This document shows, piece after piece, positions 56,138 to 64,000 of a DNA stretch of 64,000 bases. This stretch comes from Oscillospiraceae bacterium (lineage in GTDB: Bacteria; Bacillota; Clostridia; Oscillospirales; CAG-272). The notes beneath the pieces are model-generated. The model had not been told where the DNA came from. It did not search any database and worked only from the letters and a program-made list of their open reading frames with translations. The stretch is from positions 81,463 through 145,462 of the forward strand of contig SVQI01000003.1 in the NCBI GenBank assembly GCA_015065455.1, given 5' to 3'. Position 1 is the stretch's first letter, and the number at the start of each line of letters is the position of its first letter. Both the position numbers and the translations under genes were made by a program.

Positions 56138-57499
56138 TTATTTTATAATTTTTAATGCATCAAAAATACTTTTTACCGGTATAATTTCGGCTCCTTCGAC
56201 CTTAATTTTTTTGTTGATTGTATTTCTGTAAGGAACCATAATTTGTGTAAAACCGATTCTCGCAGCTTCGTTGATTCTTTGTTCAATAGCAGGGATCGCT
56301 CTACATTCACCGGCAAGTCCGATCTCTCCTATTGCAATAAAATCATCAGGTAATGGAATTTCTTTTATACTGGATATCAACGCCAACGCTGCGCCAAGAT
56401 CGGCTGCGGGTTCAACAAGTCTTATACCGCCGACAACGTTCATATACACATCGTTCATGGAAAACCTCAAACCGAGTCTTTTTTCAAGCACAGCCAACAA
56501 AAGATATATTCTGTTATAATCAAAGCCGTTTGCAGTTCTTTTTGGTGTAGCAAATGTGGTTTTAGAGACCAAAGCCTGTATTTCTGCAATAAGAGGTCTT
56601 GTGCCTTCCATAACGCAAACAGCGCAGTTTCCGGATACGTTTTGCGGTCTTCCGGCAAGTAAAGCTTCTGAGGGGTTCTGTACCTGCTCAAGACCTAAAC
56701 CTGTCATCTCAAATACGCCGATTTCATCGGTCGAACCAAAGCGGTTTTTTACAGCTCGAATGATTCTATAAACCTGTCTTCTTTCTCCTTCAAAATACAA
56801 AACAGTATCAACTATATGTTCAAGAACCTTTGGTCCGGCGATTCCACCCTCTTTATTAACGTGGCCAACGAGAAAAACAGAGATACCTTCATTTTTTGCA
56901 ACAGATATAAATCTTGATGCCCCCTCTCTGACTTGCGTTATACTTCCGGGAGCTGAAGGGAAGCGTCTGTCGTACATAGTTTGGATTGAGTCGACTATCA
57001 GAACGTCTGGTTGTATTCTTTTTGTTTCCGATAGAATTTTATCAATATCGGTTTCGGTTAAAATATAGAGATTATCGGATATTATATTAAGTCTTTGAGC
57101 GCGTAATTTGAGCTGACCTCTTGATTCTTCACCTGATACGTATAATACTTTTTTTGATTGTCCAAGCGAGGATGAAATCTGTAAAAGTAATGTAGATTTA
57201 CCGATTCCGGGCTCACCTGAAAGCAAAACAACGGAGCCGTGCACAAGTCCTCCGCCCAGCACTCTGTCAAGCTCTGTCATTCCTGTTTCGCTTCTCATAT
57301 AATTGGGAAGCTCAAGGTTGTTTACTTTTTCTGCGACGTTGTTGTAATCATTCAGAATAAGACGGGCAGAGGCTTTTGGTTCGGGTACGTAATCCTGTTC
57401 TTCCATTGTGTTCCAGGATTTACAAAGAGGGCACTGTCCGGTCCACTTTGAAGCTTTGTGTCCGCATTCTGTGCAGACGTAAAAACTTTTTTCAGCCAT
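56138..57499 (-). CDS. radA: DNA repair protein RadA/Sms
   Basis: RecA-like helicase that promotes branch migration in recombination. 453 residues. N-terminal zinc finger C9, C12, C23, C26; Walker A GEPGIGKS (95-102); the RadA-specific KNRFGS motif; a Lon-protease-like C-terminal domain. 34 bases after the amidase, so probably one transcript with it. Confidence 0.97.
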   Translation of the reverse strand: MAEKSFYVCTECGHKASKWTGQCPLCKSWNTMEEQDYVPEPKASARLILNDYNNVAEKVNNLELPNYMRSETGMTELDRVLGGGLVHGSVVLLSGEPGIGKSTLLLQISSSLGQSKKVLYVSGEESRGQLKLRAQRLNIISDNLYILTETDIDKILSETKRIQPDVLIVDSIQTMYDRRFPSAPGSITQVREGASRFISVAKNEGISVFLVGHVNKEGGIAGPKVLEHIVDTVLYFEGERRQVYRIIRAVKNRFGSTDEIGVFEMTGLGLEQVQNPSEALLAGRPQNVSGNCAVCVMEGTRPLIAEIQALVSKTTFATPKRTANGFDYNRIYLLLAVLEKRLGLRFSMNDVYMNVVGGIRLVEPAADLGAALALISSIKEIPLPDDFIAIGEIGLAGECRAIPAIEQRINEAARIGFTQIMVPYRNTINKKIKVEGAEIIPVKSIFDALKIIK

Positions 57500-57533
57500 T
57501 TTATTAATCCTTTATATTATTTTTTTTATTATA

Positions 57534-58265
57534 TCACGTATTCGATAAAAATTCAACAATAGATGAATAAATAACAGACGAAAGCTCTTTTCTATATGTT
57601 TCGTTTTTGAGATTATTACATTCGTCGGAATTGGATAAAAAGCCACACTCTACCAGAACTGCGGTAGAATTTATTTTGTCAAGCAAATAAATATTACTTC
57701 CCGCAGCCTTCGTTTGTCTATCGTTATTGGGTTGAATTGTATTTCTTACGTTGTTTTGTATTGTATTTGCTAATTCAATGCTTTTATTATCGTTTCTTGA
57801 AAAAAACACTTGAAGACCTGAGTATTTTTCCTGAGTAAATTTGTTCATATGTATACTGACAAATATCACGTTTTCGTGTGACTTGGCTATCTCAAGTCTA
57901 TTTCTTAAGTCTTGCATTTTAAGAGACCCTTTTTTGTTTTCTGTATAAAGAAGTTTGTCTTCTGTTCTTGTCTGAACAACCGTATAGCCTCCTGATTTAA
58001 GCATATCTCCCAGCGTCAATGCAATAGATAGATTTAAATCCTTTTCGAGTGTTCCATCAATTGATGAAGCACCCCCATCTTCTCCGCCGTGTCCTGCATC
58101 GATTACAATTACGTATTTGTCATTTTTACTCCACGTATCTGACGAATTGTCTGTCCAGTTTTGGAATATTGCACACAAGACCAAAGCTGTTAATGACAAA
58201 ATAATTGAAAAAATACAAATTTTTATTATTGTACTTCCTGTTTTGTCCATTGTTTTATTTTGCAT
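57534..58265 (-). CDS. N-acetylmuramoyl-L-alanine amidase, CwlD-like
   Basis: Amidase_3 zinc enzyme. One N-terminal membrane helix, then the catalytic domain with zinc ligands in IDAGHGGEDGG (His), LEKDLNLSIAL (Glu), SIHMNKF (His), and the catalytic Glu in VLVECGFLSN. Size and a single anchor without wall-binding repeats resemble CwlD, which makes muramic-delta-lactam in spore cortex. Start taken at the ATG at 58265 with GGGTGA 7 bases upstream; an ATG at 58280 lacks an SD. That SD lies in the 3' arm of a hairpin. Confidence 0.87.
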   Translation of the reverse strand: MQNKTMDKTGSTIIKICIFSIILSLTALVLCAIFQNWTDNSSDTWSKNDKYVIVIDAGHGGEDGGASSIDGTLEKDLNLSIALTLGDMLKSGGYTVVQTRTEDKLLYTENKKGSLKMQDLRNRLEIAKSHENVIFVSIHMNKFTQEKYSGLQVFFSRNDNKSIELANTIQNNVRNTIQPNNDRQTKAAGSNIYLLDKINSTAVLVECGFLSNSDECNNLKNETYRKELSSVIYSSIVEFLSNT

Positions 58266-58271
58266 AATAAA

Positions 58272-58324
58272 ATCACCCATCTTAAAACATATTTTTTGTA
58301 AAATATATGCTTTGGATGGGTGAT
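58272..58324 (-). promoter_or_regulatory. Hairpin enclosing the amidase ribosome binding site
   Basis: Minus strand ATCACCCATC (58315-58324) pairs with GATGGGTGAT (58272-58281), with an inner CATAT...ATATG stem. The 3' arm contains GGGTGA, the SD of the amidase gene. It begins 7 bases after the stop of the upstream gene. TTTTATT follows, so weak termination is an alternative. Confidence 0.6.
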
Positions 58325-58331
58325 AAATTCA

Positions 58332-58928
58332 TTATTTTCTTGAATCGGTGGATTTAAAAAATTTTGAAATTTTTCTGTTAGAATATCCGAGTAGGTAACC
58401 AAACGTTGAAACCGCAATAGCGGGAATCGGAATTAACAAAAAGAATATCGGAGATAATTCCATTCCGTTCGGTGAGATATATATAAGCAACCCGTTATAC
58501 ATTCCTTGGATGATTCTTGCTATATCATTCGATGCGCCAAAAATTTGACACGCAATGGATTTTGAGTTGTTTACAAAATCACAAAAAGGACGGGAAATAA
58601 CCATAATTAAACCAAGAAGAATATTCAAAGAGTTAGCCACAAGAGAAAGATAGAGTCCTTTTAAGCTTTGACGCTCCATTCTGCCTGTGTCGACTTTAAT
58701 TCTGTCTTTTGCGCCTTTTTCCCAAACGTGAACATATATCAAGTACAGATACAAAATAATAGCTACAAGACTTACTAAAATAAGCATAAATGTGTTTTTA
58801 TTATCTTTTTCGAGTGCTTTTCCGGCTATGGTCAGAGTAAGCATCGTACCAAACATAGTCATTCCAAGCTGTGTAACTAAAAATTTTACAATAGTATCAA
58901 TTCCGTCTTTAAAAAAATTTTTCATCAT
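58332..58928 (-). CDS. Four-helix membrane protein, function unknown
   Basis: 198 residues, not recognised. Hydrophobic segments at about 13-35, 46-68, 92-112 and 155-178, with a basic C-terminus (NRKISKFFKSTDSRK). GGAG precedes two tandem ATGs (58928, 58925). First gene of the unit with the amidase and radA; association with a CwlD-like enzyme hints at an envelope or sporulation role, but this is inference. Confidence 0.75.
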   Translation of the reverse strand: MMKNFFKDGIDTIVKFLVTQLGMTMFGTMLTLTIAGKALEKDNKNTFMLILVSLVAIILYLYLIYVHVWEKGAKDRIKVDTGRMERQSLKGLYLSLVANSLNILLGLIMVISRPFCDFVNNSKSIACQIFGASNDIARIIQGMYNGLLIYISPNGMELSPIFFLLIPIPAIAVSTFGYLLGYSNRKISKFFKSTDSRK

Positions 58929-59002
58929 TTACTCCTGCTTTTTATTTACTTAATATATTTTATATTATTTTTATTAACAATACAAGAAGTTTTAGCAAAT
59001 TA

Positions 59003-59031
59003 TTGAAAGTTTTTTACAAGTGTGATATAAT
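59003..59031 (+). promoter_or_regulatory. Promoter of the tyrosine recombinase gene
   Basis: TTGAAA (59003-59008), 17 bases, TATAAT (59026-59031), TGA extension before the -10. Confidence 0.8.
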
Positions 59032-59064
59032 AATACAAGATAATTTGGAAAGGAGTTTAATTGA

Positions 59065-60048
59065 ATGAGAGAAATACCGGAAGTTTTCAGGAATTTTAAA
59101 TCATATAAATTAACCATCCAAAACCGTTCATTAAAGACAGTTGAAGAGTATTTGCTTGACTTGGATCTGTTTTTTAGGTATGTTATTGCATCGAGAGAAG
59201 GTATAGAGCTTGAAGGAGAAAAATTTGACAGTATAAATATTAGTAATATTGATCTTGATTTTGTTAAAAGTGTAACAACTGATGAAATTTATGAATTCTT
59301 TAACTACACAGTAGAATATCGAAATAATAAAGCAAAATCACGAGCGCGCAAACTTTCTGCGATAAAATCATTTTTTAAATATCTTACAAACAGAAAATTG
59401 ATAGACGAAAATCCTGCTATAAATATTGAATCCCCCTCCATAGGGAATAAGTCACTTCCGAAGTATCTTACAATAGATGAATGTTTGATGCTTCTTGAGG
59501 CTGTAAAAACTGACCCTGAAACTAAAACGAGAGAACGAGACTATGCTATCATCACCTTGTTTTTAAACTGTGGTATGCGTCTTTCCGAATTGGTTGGCAT
59601 ATCGCTTAATGATATAGACAGAGACTTGCGTTCACTCAGAGTGGTCGGAAAGGGAAGCAAGGAAAGAGTGGTATATCTTAACGATGCTTGTAAGGATGCA
59701 TTAAAATCATATCTGACTGTCAGAGCGCGTGATAACCAAATAGAAATTAAAGATAAAAATGCTTTATTTTTAAGCTCAAGACATCAACGAATAAGCAACA
59801 AGACGGTGCAACACATTGTATACAAATATTTAAAAATTGCGGGGCTTGAATATAAACACTTTTCAACTCATAAACTCAGACACACAGCTGCAACTTTGAT
59901 GTACCAAACAGGGAAGGTTGACGTGAGAGTTTTAAAGGATATATTAGGACATGAGCAGTTAAACACCACACAGATTTATACTCATGTAAGCGATGAAAGT
60001 ATGGAAAAGGCGATGAGCAATAATCCTTTAAATAACATAAAAAAATAA
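59065..60048 (+). CDS. Tyrosine recombinase, XerC/XerD type
   Basis: 327 residues. SAM-like N-terminal core-binding domain (about 5-115), then the catalytic domain with complete set R172 (GMRLSEL), K196 (GKGSKER), H269 and R272 (HKLRH), H296 and Y305 (IYTHV). No integrase-specific extra domain and no mobile genes or att repeats around, so chromosome-dimer resolution is the likely job. XerC versus XerD cannot be told. AAAGGAG before the ATG. Confidence 0.92.
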   Translation: MREIPEVFRNFKSYKLTIQNRSLKTVEEYLLDLDLFFRYVIASREGIELEGEKFDSINISNIDLDFVKSVTTDEIYEFFNYTVEYRNNKAKSRARKLSAIKSFFKYLTNRKLIDENPAINIESPSIGNKSLPKYLTIDECLMLLEAVKTDPETKTRERDYAIITLFLNCGMRLSELVGISLNDIDRDLRSLRVVGKGSKERVVYLNDACKDALKSYLTVRARDNQIEIKDKNALFLSSRHQRISNKTVQHIVYKYLKIAGLEYKHFSTHKLRHTAATLMYQTGKVDVRVLKDILGHEQLNTTQIYTHVSDESMEKAMSNNPLNNIKK

Positions 60049-60082
60049 AAGCTTTTCGAAAATTTCGAAAAGCTTTTTTTTG
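60047..60082 (+). terminator. Terminator of the recombinase gene
   Basis: AAAAGCTTTTCGAAA / TTTCGAAAAGCTTTT followed by a T-run; symmetrical, so probably shared with the convergent CofE-like gene. Confidence 0.85.
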
Positions 60083-60090
60083 TTAAATAA

Positions 60091-61290
60091 TTAGTTTGTG
60101 TAGTTATCAAAGTAACCCTGAACAAGTACGACGGGTGTGCCTTTATCTCCTGAACCGCTTGTAAGGTCACAAAGTGAACCAATAAGGTCAGTGAGCTGGC
60201 GGGGAGTTGTACCCTGCGAGGCCATACTACCAACCAAGTTGTTCTGTTTGCTCCTAATGCTGTTGGAAATAGCAACTTTGAGTTCATCGCCTGACAAATC
60301 TTTAAATTCATTATCAGCAAGATATTTTAACTTAAGTTCATTAGGTGTGCCGATAAGTCCGTCTGTAAATGCAGGTGATACAACAGGGTCAGCAAGCTCC
60401 CAGATTTTTCCTTGAGGATCCTTAAATGCGCCGTCTCCGTAAACCATAACTTCAACGTGTTTACCTGTTTTCTGGAGAATGCGTTTCTGGATATCAAGCA
60501 CCAGATCTTTGCATTCGCGAGGGAAGAGCTTAATTTTGTCCTCTGTTGATTTGTTTGAACCCAAAAGACCGTATCTTTCGTTGCATCCGCTTCCGTTAAC
60601 GGGTGATGTTAAAATATCATCAAGGCTCAATACAACTTTTGCTCCTGCAGCCTTAAGTATTTTTTTGGTACGTGCACGTGTATGAATGTCACAGTTAATA
60701 ACGTAGTCTGTGTAGTGGAGAATGGATTTTGCTTGGTTTGCAAATATTATCTCTACTTCTGCGCCGCATGCACGAATGAGGTCGCCGTAATATGCAACGT
60801 AATCAACACCTGTAAACTCGTGTTTGTTTTCTCCAAAAAGATTGCGGTATCTTTCGAGAGAAAGAATATCTGTATAGGGATTGATTCCTTTTTCGTCAAT
60901 CATATCAATACTTACAAGCTCGTTACCAACTTCATCTGAAGGATAGCTTAACATAAGTATTACTTTTTTTACACCCATAGCGATACCGCGAAGGCATACA
61001 GCAAATCTGTTTCTTGAAAGAATAGGGAATATGACACCAACTGTATCAGATCCGAGCTTTGCTTTTACGTCCGCTGCGATATCCTGAACTGATGCATAGT
61101 TACCCTGAGCTCTTGCAACTATAGATTCTGTCATAGATATTACATCTCTGTCGTTAAGAGAAAAACCGTCAATCTCGGCCGCTTCCAGTACACTATCTGT
61201 TACTATGGTAGCAAGATCGTCTCCCTCTCTGATAATAGGGCAACGGATACCTCTTGATACTGTACCAATTCTACGCTCTTTCTTTTCCAT
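60091..61290 (-). CDS. CofE-family (coenzyme F420-0:L-glutamate ligase-like) protein
   Basis: 399 residues, longer than the archaeal enzyme of about 250. N-terminal GTVSRGIRCPIIREGDDL and DRDVISMTESIVARAQGN match the start of the CofE/F420_ligase fold. The C-terminal third (TDGLIGTPNELKLKYLAD, NLVGSMASQGTTPRQLTDLIGSL) belongs to the longer Firmicute version. No other F420 gene is in the window, and most Clostridia do not make F420, so another amide-ligase role is likely. AAAGGAT precedes the ATG. Single-gene unit. Confidence 0.78.
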   Translation of the reverse strand: MEKKERRIGTVSRGIRCPIIREGDDLATIVTDSVLEAAEIDGFSLNDRDVISMTESIVARAQGNYASVQDIAADVKAKLGSDTVGVIFPILSRNRFAVCLRGIAMGVKKVILMLSYPSDEVGNELVSIDMIDEKGINPYTDILSLERYRNLFGENKHEFTGVDYVAYYGDLIRACGAEVEIIFANQAKSILHYTDYVINCDIHTRARTKKILKAAGAKVVLSLDDILTSPVNGSGCNERYGLLGSNKSTEDKIKLFPRECKDLVLDIQKRILQKTGKHVEVMVYGDGAFKDPQGKIWELADPVVSPAFTDGLIGTPNELKLKYLADNEFKDLSGDELKVAISNSIRSKQNNLVGSMASQGTTPRQLTDLIGSLCDLTSGSGDKGTPVVLVQGYFDNYTN

Positions 61291-61395
61291 ACTGATTATC
61301 CTTTCTTGGCGTGTTCTAGAAATAAGATTATTTTAAATCATCTTTTTGTAAAATAGAAATGTTAAATAAAATTTACATATAATAAACCACCCATT

Positions 61396-61424
61396 ATTAT
61401 AAATCTTTTTTATGATTTTTTCAA
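61396..61424 (-). promoter_or_regulatory. Promoter of the CofE-family gene
   Basis: Minus strand TTGAAA (61419-61424), 17 bases, TATAAT (61396-61401); leader of about 100 bases. Confidence 0.78.
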
Positions 61425-61462
61425 GTGCTTTTAAGACTTTTTTTTAATTTTTTCCAAAAAAA

Positions 61463-61500
61463 CACAAAAAAATAAGTCATTCTCCTGAAAGAATGACTTA
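61463..61500 (-). terminator. Terminator of thrH
   Basis: Minus strand TAAGTCATTC / GAATGACTTA, 8-base loop, T7. Confidence 0.88.
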
Positions 61501-61508
61501 AATTATTT

Positions 61509-62117
61509 TTAAAGCGCTTTCTTTATTGCTTCAAGAAGTTCTTCGTATTCTTCAAATGCTTGTATATCAGGATTATCTTTTTTTATCTGCTCGGTGCTTT
61601 TGAAAAGAAATCCTGCTTTACTTGCTTTGATCATACCAAGGTCGTTATGGCTGTCGCCTGCAGCAATGGTCTCGAAACCAACGGACTGAAGTACTTTTAC
61701 GGTTGAATATTTTGATTTTTCAACTCTCATTCTGTATCCGGTGATCTCTCCGTTTTCTGCAACTTCGAGAGTATTACAGAAAAGGGTAGGCCATCCAAGT
61801 TTCTCCATGAGAGGCATTCCGAACTGCGTAAATGTATCACTTAAAATAATTACCTGAGTAATCTTGCGAAGCTTATCAAGGAATTCTTTTGCGCCGGGCA
61901 TAGGATCAATTTTTGCGATCGTTTCCTGTATTTCCTTCAAGCCAAGATTGTGTTGCTTAAGAATATCAAGTCTATATTTCATAAGCTTATCATAATCGGG
62001 CTCATCTCTTGTGGTTTTCTTAAGTTCAGGAATTCCTGTTGCTTCTGCAAATGCAATCCAAATTTCAGGAACAAGAACACCTTCCATATCCAAGCACACA
62101 ATATTCATATCACTCAT
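61509..62117 (-). CDS. thrH: Phosphoserine phosphatase / homoserine phosphotransferase
   Basis: HAD-family enzyme of 202 residues. Motif I reads DMEGVLVPEIW (D10, E12), the ThrH hallmark with Glu in place of the second Asp. LSDTFTQF is motif II and GDSHNDLGMI motif IV. Known members dephosphorylate phosphoserine and can transfer phosphate to homoserine. GGAGGG precedes the ATG. Monocistronic. Confidence 0.9.
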   Translation of the reverse strand: MSDMNIVCLDMEGVLVPEIWIAFAEATGIPELKKTTRDEPDYDKLMKYRLDILKQHNLGLKEIQETIAKIDPMPGAKEFLDKLRKITQVIILSDTFTQFGMPLMEKLGWPTLFCNTLEVAENGEITGYRMRVEKSKYSTVKVLQSVGFETIAAGDSHNDLGMIKASKAGFLFKSTEQIKKDNPDIQAFEEYEELLEAIKKAL

Positions 62118-62153
62118 AATATTACCCTCCGAAAATATCTTTAACTCCTAATT

Positions 62154-62182
62154 ATGATAAACCATTTTATATAAAAAATCAA
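62154..62182 (-). promoter_or_regulatory. Promoter of thrH
   Basis: Minus strand TTGATT (62177-62182), 17 bases, TATCAT (62154-62159). Confidence 0.7.
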
Positions 62183-62241
62183 TAGAATTTGACATTTTTT
62201 TGGAAATAATATTAATAAAGCGATAGAATATAAATTACCAT

Positions 62242-62388
62242 TTACAGATCGTCGGCATCTTGAATAGGTTTTTCGTATTTATCGGACGGCAATCCTGTCC
62301 AACTACCGTTAGGATCGAATTGAAGACCCTCTTTGTCGGTGTATGAGTCAATTGCCTGCTTTGTTTTTTTGGATTTATTGTTATTCAA
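62242..62388 (-). CDS. Small conserved-looking protein ending in QDADDL
   Basis: 48 residues, too short for usual ORF calling: basic start (MNNNKSKKTKQ), then FDPNGSWTGLPSDKYEKP and QDADDL. From memory, Clostridia carry small proteins with the same NGSYTG...P.QDADDL pattern, function unknown. Start is a TTG at 62388 with AGGTGA 6 bases upstream; that SD lies in the 3' arm of the terminator after the KtrA-type gene, and the TTG is at the end of its T-tract. Confidence 0.65.
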   Translation of the reverse strand: MNNNKSKKTKQAIDSYTDKEGLQFDPNGSWTGLPSDKYEKPIQDADDL

Positions 62389-62426
62389 AAAAATTCACCT
62401 CGTAGGAAGTATATCCTACAAGGTGA
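62387..62426 (-). terminator. Terminator of the PiT-DUF47-KtrA unit, overlapping the small ORF start
   Basis: Minus strand TCACCTTGTAGGA / TCCTACGAGGTGA, 6-base loop, then AATTTTTTTG. The 3' arm supplies the SD and the T-tract the start codon of the 48-residue gene. Confidence 0.82.
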
Positions 62427-62444
62427 CAAATATGTATTTTATAT

Positions 62445-63116
62445 TTATTTGCGGCTTTCCATCCATACAGAAAAATCTGTAATGCATTTTTTGTTACCAC
62501 ACAAATAAAGGGTATCATTTTCCTTGAAAACGTAGTTAGGTCTAATTGTATCAACTACTGTTCCTTTATTTTCAATTGCAATAATGTTGAGTCCGAAATT
62601 TTTTCTTATCGAAACATCTTGAATAGTTTTATAAATAAATTCAGAAGGAACGTTAAATTTTACAACGTCTATAGACTCGCTTAATTCAATAAAATCCATA
62701 GCATGACCTATTTCAAGTCTGTTTGCAAGTCTGATTGCCATATCTTGCTCGGGGTAAACTATTTCAGCACCAAGTTTTTCTAATATTTCTCCGTGTTCTT
62801 CGCTGTTTGCTTTTGCTATAATGCGCTTCACACCAAGACTCTGGAGTTTCATTACAGTAAGAATTGACACATCAAGGGCTTCTCCGATACAAACTATAAC
62901 TACGTCGCAGTTTTGAAATCCCATGTCGCTTAAGGTCTTTTTTTCTAATACACTCGCGATATATGCGTTTTCGGTTAAGTCGCGGATTTCAGCAACCTTT
63001 GATTCGTCTTTATCAACAACCATAATTTCAGCCCCCATATCAGTGAGCTTTGTTGCGAGGGCAGTACCGAATTTACCGAGTCCAATAATCCCGTATGATT
63101 TTTTATTGTTTTTCAT
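62445..63116 (-). CDS. KtrA/TrkA-type potassium channel regulatory subunit
   Basis: Cytoplasmic gating subunit for K+ uptake. 223 residues: RCK/TrkA-N Rossmann domain with GLGKFGTALATKL (12-24) and DKDESKV for nucleotide binding, then TrkA-C (about 145-215). No KtrB/TrkH membrane partner is in the window; it lies behind the phosphate-transport genes. AAAGGAG before the ATG. Confidence 0.92.
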   Translation of the reverse strand: MKNNKKSYGIIGLGKFGTALATKLTDMGAEIMVVDKDESKVAEIRDLTENAYIASVLEKKTLSDMGFQNCDVVIVCIGEALDVSILTVMKLQSLGVKRIIAKANSEEHGEILEKLGAEIVYPEQDMAIRLANRLEIGHAMDFIELSESIDVVKFNVPSEFIYKTIQDVSIRKNFGLNIIAIENKGTVVDTIRPNYVFKENDTLYLCGNKKCITDFSVWMESRK

Positions 63117-63151
63117 ATAAATTCAGCTCCTTTTGAAAAATTGCGTTGATT

Positions 63152-63775
63152 TTATGTGTTTTTCATTACGATCATATCAACGATATCTGCAACGTGCTCG
63201 CATGCATCTGCACATTTTTCAAGATAATCGTAAATCTTTCTCCAAGCGATAACTTCAAGAACATCGTCTTTTTCTTTCTTGATTTGTCTGTATGCCTCAA
63301 GATATATTTTATCGCATTCTTCTTCCAGATCGTTTATTATAACGATGGCAGTTTGAAGTTTTTCGGGCTTTTTGAAGTTGTGTAATTCTGCAAACATATT
63401 TTCAAGAGCTTTACAACAAGCAGAAATTTTTTCAGCAAGAATTACGCTTTCTTTTGTAGCCGCTTTAGGCTCGTCCATATAAAAACGTTGTAATACTTCT
63501 TCGATGTTATCTGCAACTTCATCGAGGTTATAGCTGAGTTCAGCAAGGTCCTCTCTTTCAAGAGGTGTAATAAAAGCTTTCGAAAGAGATTCAAGCATCT
63601 CATGTTTTTTAATATCAGCTGAGTGTTCGTATTCATGCATCTTGATCAAATTTTCTTTGATTGAAGCAGGATCATAGTTGGTGAGACATTTAACCAAATA
63701 ATCAGCAGCATTTTCGCAGATTTTAGCAACGCTCATAAGATTTTCAAAATAAAAAGCATCTGTTTTTTTAGACAT
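63152..63775 (-). CDS. DUF47/PhoU-like phosphate transport regulator
   Basis: 207 residues, all helical, with PhoU-like metal motifs HEYEHSADIKKHEM and LEEECDKIYLEAYRQIKKE. DUF47 proteins are regularly encoded next to PiT transporters and are thought to regulate them. Sits 34 bases after the PiT gene. Confidence 0.92.
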   Translation of the reverse strand: MSKKTDAFYFENLMSVAKICENAADYLVKCLTNYDPASIKENLIKMHEYEHSADIKKHEMLESLSKAFITPLEREDLAELSYNLDEVADNIEEVLQRFYMDEPKAATKESVILAEKISACCKALENMFAELHNFKKPEKLQTAIVIINDLEEECDKIYLEAYRQIKKEKDDVLEVIAWRKIYDYLEKCADACEHVADIVDMIVMKNT

Positions 63776-63809
63776 AATAGTTATCTCCTGACATACATTA
63801 TTTATATTT

Positions 63810-64000
63810 TTAGAAAATGAACATAAACAGTTTGGTCATTAAAAAACCAACAAGACCGCATCCCGGGAAAGTAAGAATCCAAGTCAAAGCCATTTCTTTT
63901 ACAACACCAAGGTTTATTGCGGATAATCTTTTAACTGCACCAACACCCATGATAGAAGTAGTTTTTACGTGTGTAGTGGAAACAGGTAAGCTGAACACTG
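63810..64000 (-). CDS. Inorganic phosphate transporter PiT, C-terminal end (start outside window)
   Basis: 63 residues visible, open to the window edge. The PiT C-terminal signature SLPVSTTHVKTTSIMGVGAVKR and a last membrane helix (WILTFPGCGLVGFLMTKL) are clear. Reading continues upstream, so the first visible GTG is not the start. Forms a unit with the DUF47 gene. Confidence 0.88.
   Translation of the reverse strand, partial: VFSLPVSTTHVKTTSIMGVGAVKRLSAINLGVVKEMALTWILTFPGCGLVGFLMTKLFMFIF

Noticed and set aside
59065-60048. Tyrosine recombinase as a phage integrase
   Set aside because: Single-gene unit with promoter and terminator, no excisionase, no att repeats, standard Xer length and motifs.

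Overview
The window is 64 kb of low-GC chromosome, densely packed and almost entirely housekeeping. It suggests a Firmicute of class Clostridia, probably a gut-type Eubacteriales/Oscillospirales organism. This rests on the SepF/YggT/DivIVA cell-division cluster, a short HisG with HisZ, a YerC-type regulator at the head of the his operon, a lysine riboswitch in front of dapA, near-consensus sigma-A promoters, strong Shine-Dalgarno sites, intrinsic terminators after most operons, and spore-associated wall enzymes (CwlD-like amidase, LysM-GH18). No ribosomal RNA, CRISPR array, transposase or phage module is visible, so the species cannot be named from sequence alone.

Layout. 1-2.4 kb: end of a DUF4097/DUF1700-like pair, divergent from trmB. 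2.4-7.2 kb: a sorbitol/sorbose-type zinc dehydrogenase (minus), then ligA-obgE (plus). 7.2-16.8 kb: a D,D-carboxypeptidase, then a complete compact minus-strand histidine operon in transcription order yerC-hisZ-hisG-hisD-hisC-hisB-hisH-hisA-hisF-hisIE-hisK. 17-19.7 kb: a small membrane protein and pgk-tpiA. 19.9-23.6 kb: an SPFH protein and S-adenosylhomocysteinase (plus), then a LysM-GH18 hydrolase. 23.6-27 kb (minus): lysine riboswitch-dapA-dapB, a sodium-pumping decarboxylase beta subunit and a 43-residue gamma-like peptide. 27-40.9 kb (plus): queA-miaA, then HlyD-like adaptor-yggS-sepF-yggT-divIVA-ileS-lspA-rluD-like-HAD phosphatase-metG-tatD, a translation and cell-division block.

40.9-43.7 kb is the least ordinary part. 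It holds an ECF-like sigma factor with a C-terminal extension of about 370 residues, a multi-hairpin 3' region below it, and above it a GC-rich string of short hairpins spaced by GAAGC motifs that abuts a tRNA-Gln. 43.8-46.6 kb returns to housekeeping (YbaK-like deacylase, D,D-carboxypeptidase, cysK). 46.6-56 kb is a minus-strand run led by secA, followed by two related uncharacterised membrane proteins, a MATE exporter, nadC, nadB and ispE. 56-59 kb has a four-helix membrane protein, the CwlD-like amidase and radA. 59-64 kb has a XerC/D-like recombinase, a CofE-family protein, thrH, a 48-residue conserved-looking peptide, a KtrA/TrkA-type subunit, a DUF47 protein and the end of a PiT phosphate transporter.

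Points worth following up are the sigma factor and its flanking RNA-like sequences, the GAAGC hairpin array, two genes whose ribosome binding sites lie inside the 3' arm of a hairpin directly after the upstream stop codon, a gene that appears to start with AUU, two small genes below usual ORF cut-offs, and several unknown membrane proteins. I found no clear new defence or biosynthetic system.
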